NCBI RefSeq assembly: GCF_003336805.1
Contig: NZ_QFWJ01000007.1
Location: 1-64,000, forward strand
DNA from: Marinospirillum perlucidum
Lineage (GTDB): Bacteria > Pseudomonadota > Gammaproteobacteria > Pseudomonadales > Halomonadaceae
Direction: 5' to 3'
Length of the DNA stretch: 64,000 nt
Each line of letters begins with the position of its first letter. The first letter of the stretch is position 1. Below are positions 15,799 to 26,752 of the stretch, one piece after another. The position numbers and the translations under genes were made by a program. Under the pieces are notes generated by a model. That model did not search any database, had not been told where the DNA came from, and saw nothing but the letters and a program-made list of their open reading frames with translations.

Positions 15799-15874
15799 GG
15801 GTGGTTAGCTCAGTTGGGAGAGCACCAGCCTTACAAGCTGGGGGTCACTGGTTCGAACCCAGTACCACCCACCA
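15799..15874 (+). tRNA. tRNA-Val (anticodon TAC), copy 2
   Basis: Identical in all 76 bases to tRNA-Val copy 1. It closes the Val-Asp-Asp-Val operon. No clear Rho-independent terminator is visible directly after it. Confidence 0.97.
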
Positions 15875-15939
15875 TACTCAGTAGCAAGTCTCCTCTATAT
15901 CCTGCAAGTCTATCTCCAGTCTCTCTTTTTAGTGTTCTA

Positions 15940-15972
15940 CTGACCGGTCGGTCAGGAATTAGCTGCTATAGT
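15940..15972 (+). promoter_or_regulatory. TetR-type operator palindrome and possible -10 before the ABC importer
   Basis: C-TGACCG-GT-CGGTCA-G (15940-15955) is a 16-base palindrome with only the central two bases unpaired. Its TGACCG/CGGTCA form resembles operators of TetR-family repressors. It overlaps the place of a -35 element for a TATAGT -10 box at 15967-15972, about 140 bases before the first ABC gene. No TetR-type gene lies in the window. Confidence 0.5.
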
Positions 15973-16115
15973 CATTGAACTGGTATCTTTCTGCGCCCAT
16001 TTTTTAGCCTCTGCCGAGGTTCAGTTGTGGTGGGGCAATGATGCCGCTAGAATGCGACCTTGGTTTAAATTCAAGATCCAATTCATGACTGCTGCACGTA
16101 TCTGGCGGGGGTAGG

Positions 16116-16901
16116 ATGCAAGCTCAAACACAAGAAAGGCCTATCATAGAGGTCAAGAATGTCAGCAAGGCTTTTGGCGGCCTCCAGGTGATCAATGACT
16201 GCTCTCTGGATGTGGCTAAGGGTTCGATTACTGGCATGATTGGTCCCAATGGTGCGGGCAAGAGTACTCTTTTCAATATTATTGCCGGAACCCTGGAAGA
16301 GGATTCCGGACAGGTCTTGATGGAAGGGCGTGATATTACTCACGAAGCACCTGATCAGCTTTTTCATCAGGGTCTGCTGCGAACCTTTCAGATTGCTCAC
16401 GAATTTTCTCATATGACTGCTCTGGAAAACCTGATGATGGTTCCTCCTGCGCAGGAAGGTGAAAACCTCTTTAGCACCTGGCTGAAGCCCGGACGGGTTC
16501 ATGCCCAGGAAGAAGAGGTTCGTCGTCGGGCTCTGGAAGTCATAGATTTCGTCAACCTGGGCCACGTCAAGAATGAATTGGCTGGCAACCTCTCTGGTGG
16601 GCAGAAAAAACTGCTGGAGCTGGGTCGAACGATGATGACCGATGCCAAGGTGGTTTTGCTGGACGAGATCGCAGCCGGGGTAAACCGTACCCTGCTTGTT
16701 GACCTGGTCAGCAATATTGAACGTCTTAACCAGGAACTGGGCTACACCTTCCTGGTAATCGAACATGATATGGACATGATTGCTCGCCTATGTGATCCCG
16801 TCATCGTTCTTGCCCAGGGTGAGGTGATGATGGAGGGAAGCATCGAAGAGGTACGCAATAACCAGGAAGTAGTGGAAGCCTACTTCGGAAAGGCGGGCTA
16901 A
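16116..16901 (+). CDS. ABC importer ATP-binding protein, LivG type
   Basis: One of two ATPases of a branched-chain-amino-acid (HAAT) type importer. The 261-residue protein has Walker A GPNGAGKST (about residues 44-52), signature LSGGQKK, Walker B VVLLDE and the switch histidine in EHDM. The C-terminal EVVEAYFG motif is typical of LivG. First of four same-strand genes. The substrate may be an amino acid or other small organic acid or amide and cannot be read from the ATPase. Confidence 0.88.
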   Translation: MQAQTQERPIIEVKNVSKAFGGLQVINDCSLDVAKGSITGMIGPNGAGKSTLFNIIAGTLEEDSGQVLMEGRDITHEAPDQLFHQGLLRTFQIAHEFSHMTALENLMMVPPAQEGENLFSTWLKPGRVHAQEEEVRRRALEVIDFVNLGHVKNELAGNLSGGQKKLLELGRTMMTDAKVVLLDEIAAGVNRTLLVDLVSNIERLNQELGYTFLVIEHDMDMIARLCDPVIVLAQGEVMMEGSIEEVRNNQEVVEAYFGKAG

Positions 16902-16931
16902 GCTGCTGCAACCAATCGGAGAAATTCAACA

Positions 16932-17636
16932 ATGTCGTTACTGAATGCAACCCAGGTTGAGGGTGGCTACGGTGGAATGAATATCCTCAAGGGCGTGGAT
17001 ATGGCCATCGACAAGGAAGACATCGGCGTGATTGTAGGCCCCAACGGGGCGGGTAAATCCACCATGCTTAAAGCCATTTTTGGTCTGGTAGAAGTAAATG
17101 GCGGTGATATCCAGCTAAGGGGCCAATCCATTGCCAACCTGGCACCCAACAAGCTGGTTGAGTTGGGGATGGGCTTTATTCCCCAGGAAAAGAATATTTT
17201 TCCCAGCATGACGGTAGAAGAGAATCTGGAGATGGGGGCTTACATCAAACCCCAGGAAACAGCCCGGATGCTGGAAAAAATCTATGGTTTCTTTCCTCCT
17301 CTAAAAGAAAAACGCAAACAGCCTGCAGGTGAGTTGTCCGGCGGTCAGCGGCAAATGGTTGCCATGGGGCGAGCCCTGATGACCGAACCGACACTGTTAC
17401 TGCTGGATGAACCCACGGCGGGTCTTTCACCGCTCTACATGCAGGAAATCTTTGATCGCATAGTAGAAATCAATAAGGCCGGTGTTGGTGTTCTTATGGT
17501 GGAGCAGAATGCCAAACAGGCTTTGGAAATCGCGACCAAGGGGTTTGTTCTGGCCTCCGGTCAAAATCTTTATACCGACAGTGGACACAATCTGCTCAAT
17601 GACCCGGAAGTAGCCAAAAGCTTTCTGGGTGGTTAA
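16932..17636 (+). CDS. ABC importer ATP-binding protein, LivF type
   Basis: The second ATPase, 234 residues, with Walker A GPNGAGKST, signature LSGGQRQ, Walker B TLLLLDEP and the LivF-typical EQNAKQAL segment after the H-loop position. GGAG lies 12 bases before the ATG, 30 bases after the LivG-type gene. It pairs with that protein as a heterodimer energising the two permeases that follow. Confidence 0.88.
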   Translation: MSLLNATQVEGGYGGMNILKGVDMAIDKEDIGVIVGPNGAGKSTMLKAIFGLVEVNGGDIQLRGQSIANLAPNKLVELGMGFIPQEKNIFPSMTVEENLEMGAYIKPQETARMLEKIYGFFPPLKEKRKQPAGELSGGQRQMVAMGRALMTEPTLLLLDEPTAGLSPLYMQEIFDRIVEINKAGVGVLMVEQNAKQALEIATKGFVLASGQNLYTDSGHNLLNDPEVAKSFLGG

Positions 17637-17667
17637 TGTCCTGCCCCTAACCACGGGAGATAGAACC

Positions 17668-18672
17668 TTGAACGAGTTGGTCTTTTTTATCAATAAAGCT
17701 CTGATATCCGGTGCTGTGGCAGGATCCATCTATGCCATAGGCGCAGTGGGTGTCACCCTGGTTTTCAGTATTATGCGCTTTGCGCATTTTGCCCATGCCG
17801 ACCAGATGACCTTTGGTGCCCTGATCGTTTTCTTTCTTACCGCCCTGTTTCCAGGTGCCGGAGCGGCCCTGGGGATTCCTACACCTTTATTGATGTTGCC
17901 TCTGGCAATGCTGGCAACCTCGGTACTGGCGATTGGAATTGACAAGGCTTTTTACAAGCCGTTGAGAGAACATGGGGTTAAACCCATCGTGATCGTGATA
18001 GCTTCCCTGGGTGTTACCCTGATGCTGCAGGGGATTATCCGGCTCTTTGCCGGTACCAGTTCACGTAGTCTCTACATCGAGGAAAGCAAAGCAATTTTTC
18101 GTCTGGATCTGCCTGGAGATTTGGCTTCCCGCCCTCTGGTTATTACCGAACCCCAGATTCTGTTGATTGTTTTCACCATTCTTGCTGTTTTTGGTCTGCA
18201 TTTATTCCTCAATCGTACCCGCATGGGTAAAGCCATGCGCGCCATGTCGGACAACCCTGATTTGGCCCGGGTTTCAGGGATAGATACCAATAAGGTCGTG
18301 ATGGTCACCTGGGTTCTGGCCGGTTGTCTGGCTGCGGCAGCGGGCACCTTCCTGTCCTTGGATGTCAGTCTTAGTCCTGATCTCAGTTTCTTCCTCCTGC
18401 TACCGATCTTTGCTGCTGCTATCGTGGGTGGCGTAGGCCATCCCTACGGTGCGATTGCAGGGGGATTTCTGGTGGGCTATGCCGAAACCCTGTCGGTCTT
18501 CAATTGGTCCGTTTTGTTGCGCCCGATTAACCACTGGTTTCCCGAATGGATGGAGATTCCCCGCAACCTTTCTCTGGTTGGCACCGAGTACAAGATAGTC
18601 GTGCCCTTCTTTATTCTGGTCGTCGTACTCATCTGGCGTCCTACCGGTATCTTTAAAGGGAAGGTGATCTGA
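17668..18672 (+). CDS. ABC importer permease, LivH type
   Basis: This 334-residue inner-membrane permease has about eight helices and the LivH-like GSIYAIGAVGVTLVF start. I placed the start at TTG 17668, preceded by GGGAG at the right distance. An in-frame GTG at 17629 would overlap the previous gene and lacks a ribosome-binding site. Its stop overlaps the next ATG (TGATG), so the two permeases are coupled. Confidence 0.87.
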   Translation: MNELVFFINKALISGAVAGSIYAIGAVGVTLVFSIMRFAHFAHADQMTFGALIVFFLTALFPGAGAALGIPTPLLMLPLAMLATSVLAIGIDKAFYKPLREHGVKPIVIVIASLGVTLMLQGIIRLFAGTSSRSLYIEESKAIFRLDLPGDLASRPLVITEPQILLIVFTILAVFGLHLFLNRTRMGKAMRAMSDNPDLARVSGIDTNKVVMVTWVLAGCLAAAAGTFLSLDVSLSPDLSFFLLLPIFAAAIVGGVGHPYGAIAGGFLVGYAETLSVFNWSVLLRPINHWFPEWMEIPRNLSLVGTEYKIVVPFFILVVVLIWRPTGIFKGKVI

Positions 18673-19964
18673 TGTTGGCCAAACTTTTCGATAAATATCC
18701 TGATCTGCCACTACGCGAACTGGTAGTGGCTGCTCTCGTTCTTGTCGCCCTCCTGTTTGTGTTTTTAAGTCAGGGCAATGCCTATAGCCTGCGCATGCTG
18801 GTTGAAGCCGCTTGCTACGCCATTATCGCCCTGGGTCTGACGATCCAGTGGGGGTATGGCGGGCAGTTCAATGCGGGTGTTATGGGTTTTGTGGCCCTGG
18901 GCGGTTTTTGTGCCATGTCTTTCAGCATGCCGGTGAATACCGAATTCTGGAATTCCGATCTGCCCGGACGCCTGGGACAAACTTTTCTCTGGGGACTGGT
19001 CGGTATTGCCCTGGTGGTGGCTGTTTCCCAGGTTCACCGTCTCGGGGTGCCCAAGAAACTGCGCACGATCCTGACTATAATTCTTGCCTTGATCGTATGG
19101 ATGGTTTTCCGTTCCCTGTTTGACCCAGTGACTTCCGCGATCGAGTCGGAAGTCGATTTTGTCGGTGGCCTGGGTATGCCTGCCTGGATTGGCTGGTTGA
19201 TGGGGGGTCTGCTGGCCGGTGTCGTGGGCTACTTTATCGGTCATATCTGTCTGGGCTTGCGCAGTGATTATCTGGCCATTGCCACCCTGGGGATTGCCGA
19301 GATCATCAAGGCTTTCCTGAAAAATGCCGACTGGCTGACTCGCGGAACAGCAACGGTCTCGCCGCTTCCCTGGCCAACGCCGGGACCCGGTGAACTGGGC
19401 TTTATCTGGGCCAGGTCGCTTTATCTGGTCATTACTGCAGTCATGATCGTGGCCATTTTCTATCTCTTGCAAAAAGCCTATAACGCCCCCTGGGGCCGGA
19501 TGATCCGGGCGATTCGCGACAATGAGATTTCAGCAAGAGCCATGGGTAAGAATATCGAAAAACGCCGCCTGGAAGTCTTTGTCTTTGGCTGTGTACTCAT
19601 CGGTATTGGTGGCGGAGCTTTGACCAGTTTCAATGGTATTTTTGATGCCACCGGTTATCTGCCGCTTAACCACACCTTCCTGGTACTGGTCATGGTCATC
19701 CTGGGTGGACCGGGTAATAACCTGGGAACCATTCTGGGTGCCTTGCTGGTTTATATTATCTGGGTCATGTCTGAGCCTCTCGCTCTTTGGATTATGCAGC
19801 TGTTTGCTGATCTGGGTAGCGGCGCTTTTGGCTGGGATGCACCGGATAATTTATCCAGTCGTGCGCTTCAGGCCCGGGTTTTTGTTATCGGTTTGCTGAT
19901 AGTTCTGGTTCTGAGGTACGCCCCCAAGGGCTTGATGCCGGAAAAACTCAAGCACATCAGTTAA
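18672..19964 (+). CDS. ABC importer permease, LivM type
   Basis: This 430-residue polytopic permease carries LivM hallmarks: YGGQFNAGVMGF near residue 58, LRSDYLAIATLGIAEI in the middle, and AIRDNEISARAMG before the late helices. It forms the membrane channel with the LivH-type protein. A terminator follows at once. No binding-protein gene is in this operon; one lies 1.6 kb downstream on the other strand. Confidence 0.88.
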   Translation: MLAKLFDKYPDLPLRELVVAALVLVALLFVFLSQGNAYSLRMLVEAACYAIIALGLTIQWGYGGQFNAGVMGFVALGGFCAMSFSMPVNTEFWNSDLPGRLGQTFLWGLVGIALVVAVSQVHRLGVPKKLRTILTIILALIVWMVFRSLFDPVTSAIESEVDFVGGLGMPAWIGWLMGGLLAGVVGYFIGHICLGLRSDYLAIATLGIAEIIKAFLKNADWLTRGTATVSPLPWPTPGPGELGFIWARSLYLVITAVMIVAIFYLLQKAYNAPWGRMIRAIRDNEISARAMGKNIEKRRLEVFVFGCVLIGIGGGALTSFNGIFDATGYLPLNHTFLVLVMVILGGPGNNLGTILGALLVYIIWVMSEPLALWIMQLFADLGSGAFGWDAPDNLSSRALQARVFVIGLLIVLVLRYAPKGLMPEKLKHIS

Positions 19965-19969
19965 AATTG

Positions 19970-19999
19970 AACGGCTCCATTACATGGGGCCGTTTTTTT
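19970..19999 (+). terminator. Rho-independent terminator after the ABC permease operon
   Basis: AACGGCTCC pairs with GGGGCCGTT (one T-G pair) around a 7-base loop and ends in seven T's, five bases after the stop. Confidence 0.93.
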
Positions 20000-20015
20000 C
20001 TTCTCGGAGGTCAGA

Positions 20016-21296
20016 ATGGAAGGTTTGACCGAACAGTTGATTGCCGATAACCACGCCAGTATCCGTCTGGCGGTTGCTCTCCTGCTAGGCATGTTGATCG
20101 GGTTGCAACGGGGATGGGTGGCCCGAGATCGTCAATCCGGCGAGCGCATTGCCGGGATACGTACCTTTTCGCTGGTCGGACTCTTGGGCGGGGTCGCTGC
20201 TCTTTTGAGTGATAGCCTGAGCGCCTGGATTTTGCCGGTTATTTTTCTGGGTGTAGTAGCCATCAGCCTGGTGGCTTATCGGGTCAAATCCGAGAAGATA
20301 CAGGATTACAGCATCACCAGCCTGATAGGGCTCTTGCTGACCTATTGCTATGGTGCTCTGGCTGTGGCCCAGGATCCGGCGCTGGCGGCAGCTTGTGCTG
20401 TTATTACTGCCATCATTCTGGATAACAAGGAAGAAATACACGGGCTGCTGCATCACCTCCAGGCTCATGAGCTGGATGCCGCCTTGAAGCTGCTTTTGAT
20501 CAGTGTGGTGTTTCTCCCTCTCTTACCCAACCAGAACCTGGGGCCAGGTGGGGCTCTCAATCCCTACGAAATCTGGTGGCTGGTGGTACTGATCGCTTCG
20601 GTTAGCTTTGTCGGTTACTTTGCCGTGAGGGTAGGCGGGGCCGAAAAAGGCATTCTCTTTACCGGCCTTTTTGCCGGCCTGAGTTCTTCGACGGCCCTGA
20701 CCTTGCATTTTGCACGCCAATCCCGGCATTCGCCTCAGCTGTCTTCTCTTCTGGCTACGGGAATCCTGCTGGCCTGTGGCACCATGTTTCCCCGTATCCT
20801 GCTTTATGCCCTGGTGATTAACCCTGCCTTGCTGGATCAACTCTGGCTGCCGGTGCTGGTGATGACGCTGCTACTGTATTTGCCCGCTTTCTGGATTTGG
20901 CGATCGACTCACAGAGATTTGAAAATCAGCCAGCCCAGCTTAAATCAGAATCCTCTGGACCTCACCTCAGCCGTGGTTTTCGGGGGCTTGTTAACCTTGA
21001 TTCTGGTGTTGGGTGAATGGTTGCGGGAAAGCCTGGGCAGTGCAGGCATCTATCTGCTGGCCGCCACCTCGGGCATTGCCGATGTGGATGCTATTACGCT
21101 ATCGCTGACACGCATGGCTCAGGATCGAATAGACGAGGCCACGGCTGTTCTGGCTATTGTTCTGGCTGCCAGTGTCAATAATGCCATCAAAGCCGGTATG
21201 GCAATTTCTCTGGGAAGCGTGACCCTGGGTTGGAAGGTGGCTGCTCCCATGGCGTTGTCGTTAATGGCCGGGTTAGCGGTCGCCTGGTTGGTTTAA
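20016..21296 (+). CDS. MgtC/SapB-DUF4010 family membrane protein
   Basis: This 426-residue protein consists almost entirely of membrane helices. The N-terminal part (about 15-150) has the MgtC/SapB-like GMLIGLQRGW, GIRTFSLVG and NKEEIHG segments. The rest fits DUF4010, with GGLLTLILVLGEW and GIADVDAITLSLTRMA. Family members are linked to ion homeostasis, but the transported species is unknown. A good CGGAGG site lies seven bases before the ATG. It lies alone after a terminator. Confidence 0.85.
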   Translation: MEGLTEQLIADNHASIRLAVALLLGMLIGLQRGWVARDRQSGERIAGIRTFSLVGLLGGVAALLSDSLSAWILPVIFLGVVAISLVAYRVKSEKIQDYSITSLIGLLLTYCYGALAVAQDPALAAACAVITAIILDNKEEIHGLLHHLQAHELDAALKLLLISVVFLPLLPNQNLGPGGALNPYEIWWLVVLIASVSFVGYFAVRVGGAEKGILFTGLFAGLSSSTALTLHFARQSRHSPQLSSLLATGILLACGTMFPRILLYALVINPALLDQLWLPVLVMTLLLYLPAFWIWRSTHRDLKISQPSLNQNPLDLTSAVVFGGLLTLILVLGEWLRESLGSAGIYLLAATSGIADVDAITLSLTRMAQDRIDEATAVLAIVLAASVNNAIKAGMAISLGSVTLGWKVAAPMALSLMAGLAVAWLV

Positions 21297-21519
21297 GAAA
21301 CCTCTGATGAACTCTTGTTCGGCGACCCACATGGATGTAGGAAGTACTGGGATTGATCAGGAAGGAATTCAGCCCTAGCCAGCACTCATCACGTTTAACG
21401 CAGGCTTCTTAAGATGCAGTTGGTCTGATCAGAGGGGAGAGGCTAGGCATGCTAGTGTGCGGGCTAAAAATCGGGACAGGGTTTTTTAGTCGGGTATTTA
21501 CAGGCATCCGAAACGCCTG

Positions 21520-21545
21520 GATACAGGGCCGATAGGCCCTGTATC
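21520..21545. repeat. Perfect 11-bp hairpin downstream of the binding-protein gene
   Basis: GATACAGGGCC, GATA loop, GGCCCTGTATC. It lies 18 bases past the stop of the minus-strand binding-protein gene, and another hairpin (CAGGC/GCCTG) lies just beyond. No T-run follows, so it may protect the mRNA end rather than terminate intrinsically. Confidence 0.65.
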
Positions 21546-21562
21546 AGGTTCAGGCAAAAGAC

Positions 21563-22771
21563 TTAGAAGTCAATTTGGTCCTTGGTGACCAGTTCGCCAT
21601 CAGTGATTTCCATCTCCACAACAACGCCCATGATGTCGCCGTTCTGGTCAAAGTCATGACGACCGGCAGCACCTTCGTAGTTGATATCCTTGCCTTCTGC
21701 CAGGAGTCGCTTGGCCTTTTCCCACTCACCAGGAAGAATGACTTCACCGGGAGCAGAGGCTACAGAGCGAACGGCATCAGATAGGCCTTCACGCGCATCA
21801 CTGCCATTTTTCTCTACTGCCAGTGCCAGGATAAAGGCGGCATCGTAAGCCTGGGCAGCAAAGACGGCATTGGGGTCCAGGCCGGCTTCACGGGCTGCAG
21901 TTTCAAACAGCTCGGTGCCGGGCAGATCAGGAGAACCGGGACGTGTGGCAATCATGCCTTCCAGTACATCAGCCCCCAGAGCTTCGATCAGGCTATCACT
22001 GATCATGCCGTCAACGCCCACGTATTGGGAGAAGGAGCCACTTTCATGCGCCTGACGCAGAATGGTCTGGCCGGAAGAATCGGCATAGGCAAAGACGACC
22101 AGAGTATCGACCAGGTGAGAGGAGAGGGAGCCCAGCTCGGAACGATAGTCAGCGCGGTTGTCTTCGTGAGCCAGGTTGTCGGCAACATAGCCACCCAGGG
22201 ACTCATAGGTTTCCACAAACTGATCGGACAGGCCACGACCATAGTCATTGTTGACGTAGGTGGCGACTACTTCATCAATGCCCTTGTTAATCAGCAGGTG
22301 GGCCAGAGCTTCGCCCTGAAAGGCATCAGAAGGAACGGTACGGAAAACCAGGTCGTCATCTTCAATAGCGGTCACTGCCGGAGCCGTGGAAGCTGGAGAA
22401 ATCATGACCACGCCACCGGGAATACCCGCGTTGTTGGCAGAAGCCAGGGTTGCACCTGTACAGAGGGCACCAACGATAGCGGTAACTTTTTCCGAGTTGA
22501 CCATACGGTCCGCTGCGTTGGAGGCTGCAGAGGAGTCGGCACAGGTGGTATCACCCGTAGGCATGGCAAATTCCTGACCATCCAAGAGGCCGCCTTGCTG
22601 GTTGACCTGATTCTGGGCCAGTTGAGCACCCTCGTGAATTGCTGGGGTCATGCCTTCGATCGGGCCGGTAAAGCCGCCGAGAAAACCGATTTTTACTTCA
22701 GCTTGCAGTTGGGCTGCACCCAAGACTGAGGCGGTCGCCAGCCCCAGACTCAGTAAAGTTTTTTTCATCAT
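21563..22771 (-). CDS. Periplasmic substrate-binding protein of HAAT-type ABC importer (LivJ-like)
   Basis: This 402-residue protein has a clear signal peptide ending AQLQA-E and a Leu/Ile/Val-binding-protein fold (GFLGGFTGP, Ser-Pro-Ala-Ser motif near residue 110, repeated alpha/beta lobes). It probably delivers substrate to the LivG/F/H/M-type importer encoded nearby, although on the opposite strand and separated by the MgtC-like gene. I chose the start at 22771; an upstream ATG at 22900 would bury the signal peptide. The ligand cannot be told from sequence by eye. Confidence 0.87.
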   Translation of the reverse strand: MMKKTLLSLGLATASVLGAAQLQAEVKIGFLGGFTGPIEGMTPAIHEGAQLAQNQVNQQGGLLDGQEFAMPTGDTTCADSSAASNAADRMVNSEKVTAIVGALCTGATLASANNAGIPGGVVMISPASTAPAVTAIEDDDLVFRTVPSDAFQGEALAHLLINKGIDEVVATYVNNDYGRGLSDQFVETYESLGGYVADNLAHEDNRADYRSELGSLSSHLVDTLVVFAYADSSGQTILRQAHESGSFSQYVGVDGMISDSLIEALGADVLEGMIATRPGSPDLPGTELFETAAREAGLDPNAVFAAQAYDAAFILALAVEKNGSDAREGLSDAVRSVASAPGEVILPGEWEKAKRLLAEGKDINYEGAAGRHDFDQNGDIMGVVVEMEITDGELVTKDQIDF

Positions 22772-22912
22772 GATTCTTCTCTCTGTTTTATTACGAAGTA
22801 TTCCCTGAACCTCGTTAATCTTGAGAGCTTTTTTTAAGAAAAACAAGGTCAAAATATTTCTAGCATTGGCATTAGGGCAGTGCAAGAACTCACGAGTCAT
22901 TCACATGATCGT

Positions 22913-22930
22913 TTCAAACGTGCGCTTGAA
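22913..22930. promoter_or_regulatory. Operator-like palindrome upstream of fadH
   Basis: TTCAAACG-TG-CGCTTGAA, with seven of eight positions matching between arms. It lies 58 bases before the fadH ATG. The CAAAC-type arms recall sites of TetR-family fatty-acid regulators such as PsrA. The assignment is inference. Confidence 0.45.
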
Positions 22931-22985
22931 TATGAAGTGGGTTAGACTGGAAAAATTGATAAAAATAACTGTTGCAGGAGCCTAA

Positions 22986-25013
<2,028 letters not shown>

Positions 25014-25022
25014 CTGCGAGGC

Positions 25023-25049
25023 CTTCAACCCGGTCGAACCGGGTTGAAG
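25023..25049. terminator. Hairpin between convergent fadH and gshA
   Basis: CTTCAACCCGGT and ACCGGGTTGAAG form a perfect 12-bp stem with a CGA loop, between two convergent stop codons. There is no T-run, but the location fits a shared 3'-end structure. Confidence 0.65.
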
Positions 25050-25061
25050 CTGCCCGAATGA

Positions 25062-26657
25062 TCAGGCGCCGCTAGAAAAATACTGCGCCAGATAGTCGTC
25101 AAAGCTCATTTGTTCCTCAGCTTCCAGACTTGCCTGCTGTTGCAGAGAACTGGCCGTCAATTCACTGAAAAGCTGTTCCCTTGCTTTGTTCATGGGGCAA
25201 GTCAGAAGCTGCTCCCTTTGTGCCCGCGCTAACTGCAGGATAGCAGCTTGGTGGCCTCCGGTTTCCTTGATTAGCTCCATCAGACGCGCCGAAGGGGTCA
25301 GACTGACATCATCAACCCTTGCCTGTTGCTGTTCCAGCGCCGTGCAGAAAAGGGCTTCTTCTGGATGACTCTTATCCAGTAGCAGGGCTACGGCTTGTAA
25401 TTCTTCCAGCAGAGCTGTGGCGGCCTCGCGCAGGGGAAGTTCTTCACTTTTACCGGCATTCATCCACCAGATACGGGTATCCGGGTGTCGGCCCTGGTTC
25501 ACAACCCGCTGTTTATTGATTTCTACCTGCTTGCAGGCTTCATCGCTGAGTTGGGGGCTGGTTTCCAGCAGGCAGAAAAGCAGGAAGGTGTCCAAAAAGC
25601 GCATCTGGGCAGCGTCGATCCCACCGGGGATGAAGGGATTGAGATCGAGGCAGCGAACTTCGATGTATTCCACGCCTTTTTCCCGCAGGGCTTCCCCGGG
25701 TTTCTGGCCACTTTGAGTGACCCGCTTGGGGCGGATATCACTGTAGTATTCGTTTTCAATCTGCAGGATATTAGTGTTCAGCTGGCGGTAGTCGCCATCT
25801 ACCTTGACCCCGATTTTTTCGTAGGTCGGGTGGGAGGTATGAATGGCTTCTTCCAGGGTGCTCAGGTAATTATCCAGGGAGTTGAAACAGATTTTCAGGC
25901 TGGCCTGAATCTTATTTTGATAGCCCAAATCTGACATGCGCAGACTGGTGGCCTCAGGGCCGCCCTGGGTATCGGGCGTGATCCGGCTCAGGGGATGATC
26001 TTGCTTGCCATCCAGGAAGCTGTCGTCCACGGCCGGGCTGGCTCCAAACAGGTAAAGGAGCAGCCAGGAATAGCGCCTGAAATTGCGGATCAGGGCAAAA
26101 TACTTGTCCGAGCGCCAGGCAGCGTCCGCGGCCTCGGGTGACAGGCCTTCCAGTTCTGCCAAGAGTGGCCAGAGTTCATCGGGAAATGACAGGTTGTAAT
26201 GCAGCCCGGCAATACTCTGCATGATGCGGCCGTAACGCCAATCAAGACCCTGACGATAGACCTCTTTCATGCGCCCCACATTGGATTGACCAAATTCTGC
26301 AATACGTACACTGGCATTACCGTCCAGCTTGCAGGGCATGCTGGCGGGCCAAAGTAATTCCTGGTGATCCAGGCGGCTCAGACTGAAACGGTGAAGATCC
26401 AGTAAAAAATCCAGAGAGTTTTCCCGACTGCTGCTGACCGGGGTAATAAATTCCAGCAGGGCTTCGGAGTAATCCGTGGTGATATGCGGGTGAGTCAGGG
26501 TGGATCCCAGCGCTCGGGGATGATCGGCCTGACTGATCTTGCCTTCGGGGGTCGTGCGCAGGGTTTCTTTTTCCAGCCCCCGGCGCAGATGATCAAAAAG
26601 CCCCTGACGGGCGGCCGGTTCAAGCTGGTGCAGGCGTTGAAGAAGTTCTTGAGTCAC
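25062..26657 (-). CDS. gshA: Glutamate-cysteine ligase, proteobacterial type
   Basis: GshA joins glutamate and cysteine, the first step of glutathione synthesis. The 531-residue length and the segments RRGLEKETLRTT, TDYSEALLEFITP, MQSIAGLHYN, YLFGASPA and YIEVRCLDLNPF are those of the gammaproteobacterial GshA family. Translation begins at GTG 26657. It is convergent with fadH. gshB is not in the window. Confidence 0.95.
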   Translation of the reverse strand: MTQELLQRLHQLEPAARQGLFDHLRRGLEKETLRTTPEGKISQADHPRALGSTLTHPHITTDYSEALLEFITPVSSSRENSLDFLLDLHRFSLSRLDHQELLWPASMPCKLDGNASVRIAEFGQSNVGRMKEVYRQGLDWRYGRIMQSIAGLHYNLSFPDELWPLLAELEGLSPEAADAAWRSDKYFALIRNFRRYSWLLLYLFGASPAVDDSFLDGKQDHPLSRITPDTQGGPEATSLRMSDLGYQNKIQASLKICFNSLDNYLSTLEEAIHTSHPTYEKIGVKVDGDYRQLNTNILQIENEYYSDIRPKRVTQSGQKPGEALREKGVEYIEVRCLDLNPFIPGGIDAAQMRFLDTFLLFCLLETSPQLSDEACKQVEINKQRVVNQGRHPDTRIWWMNAGKSEELPLREAATALLEELQAVALLLDKSHPEEALFCTALEQQQARVDDVSLTPSARLMELIKETGGHQAAILQLARAQREQLLTCPMNKAREQLFSELTASSLQQQASLEAEEQMSFDDYLAQYFSSGA

Positions 26658-26752
26658 TGAGGCTGCCTTTTTGCAGGTTAGCAGTTGCTGGATACCAAAG
26701 ATTGGAATGAGACTTGATGGGGCGAATCTTAGCCAGTTTCAGCAGCGACAAC

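Noticed and set aside
15479-15874. Repeats with regular spacing considered as a CRISPR array
   Set aside because: The repeated units are complete cloverleaf tRNAs with encoded CCA; spacers are not uniform.
15603-15884. 93-codon open frame across the tRNA cluster
   Set aside because: The frame is produced by the repeated tRNA-Asp and tRNA-Val genes; it has internal repetition only because the tRNAs repeat.
18765-19472. 235-codon open frame on minus, opposite the LivM-type permease
   Set aside because: Polar low-complexity shadow of a membrane-protein gene.
21297-21519. Gene or RNA in the gap after the MgtC-like gene
   Set aside because: No coding frame with a ribosome-binding site and no convincing structure beyond the hairpins near 21500-21545.
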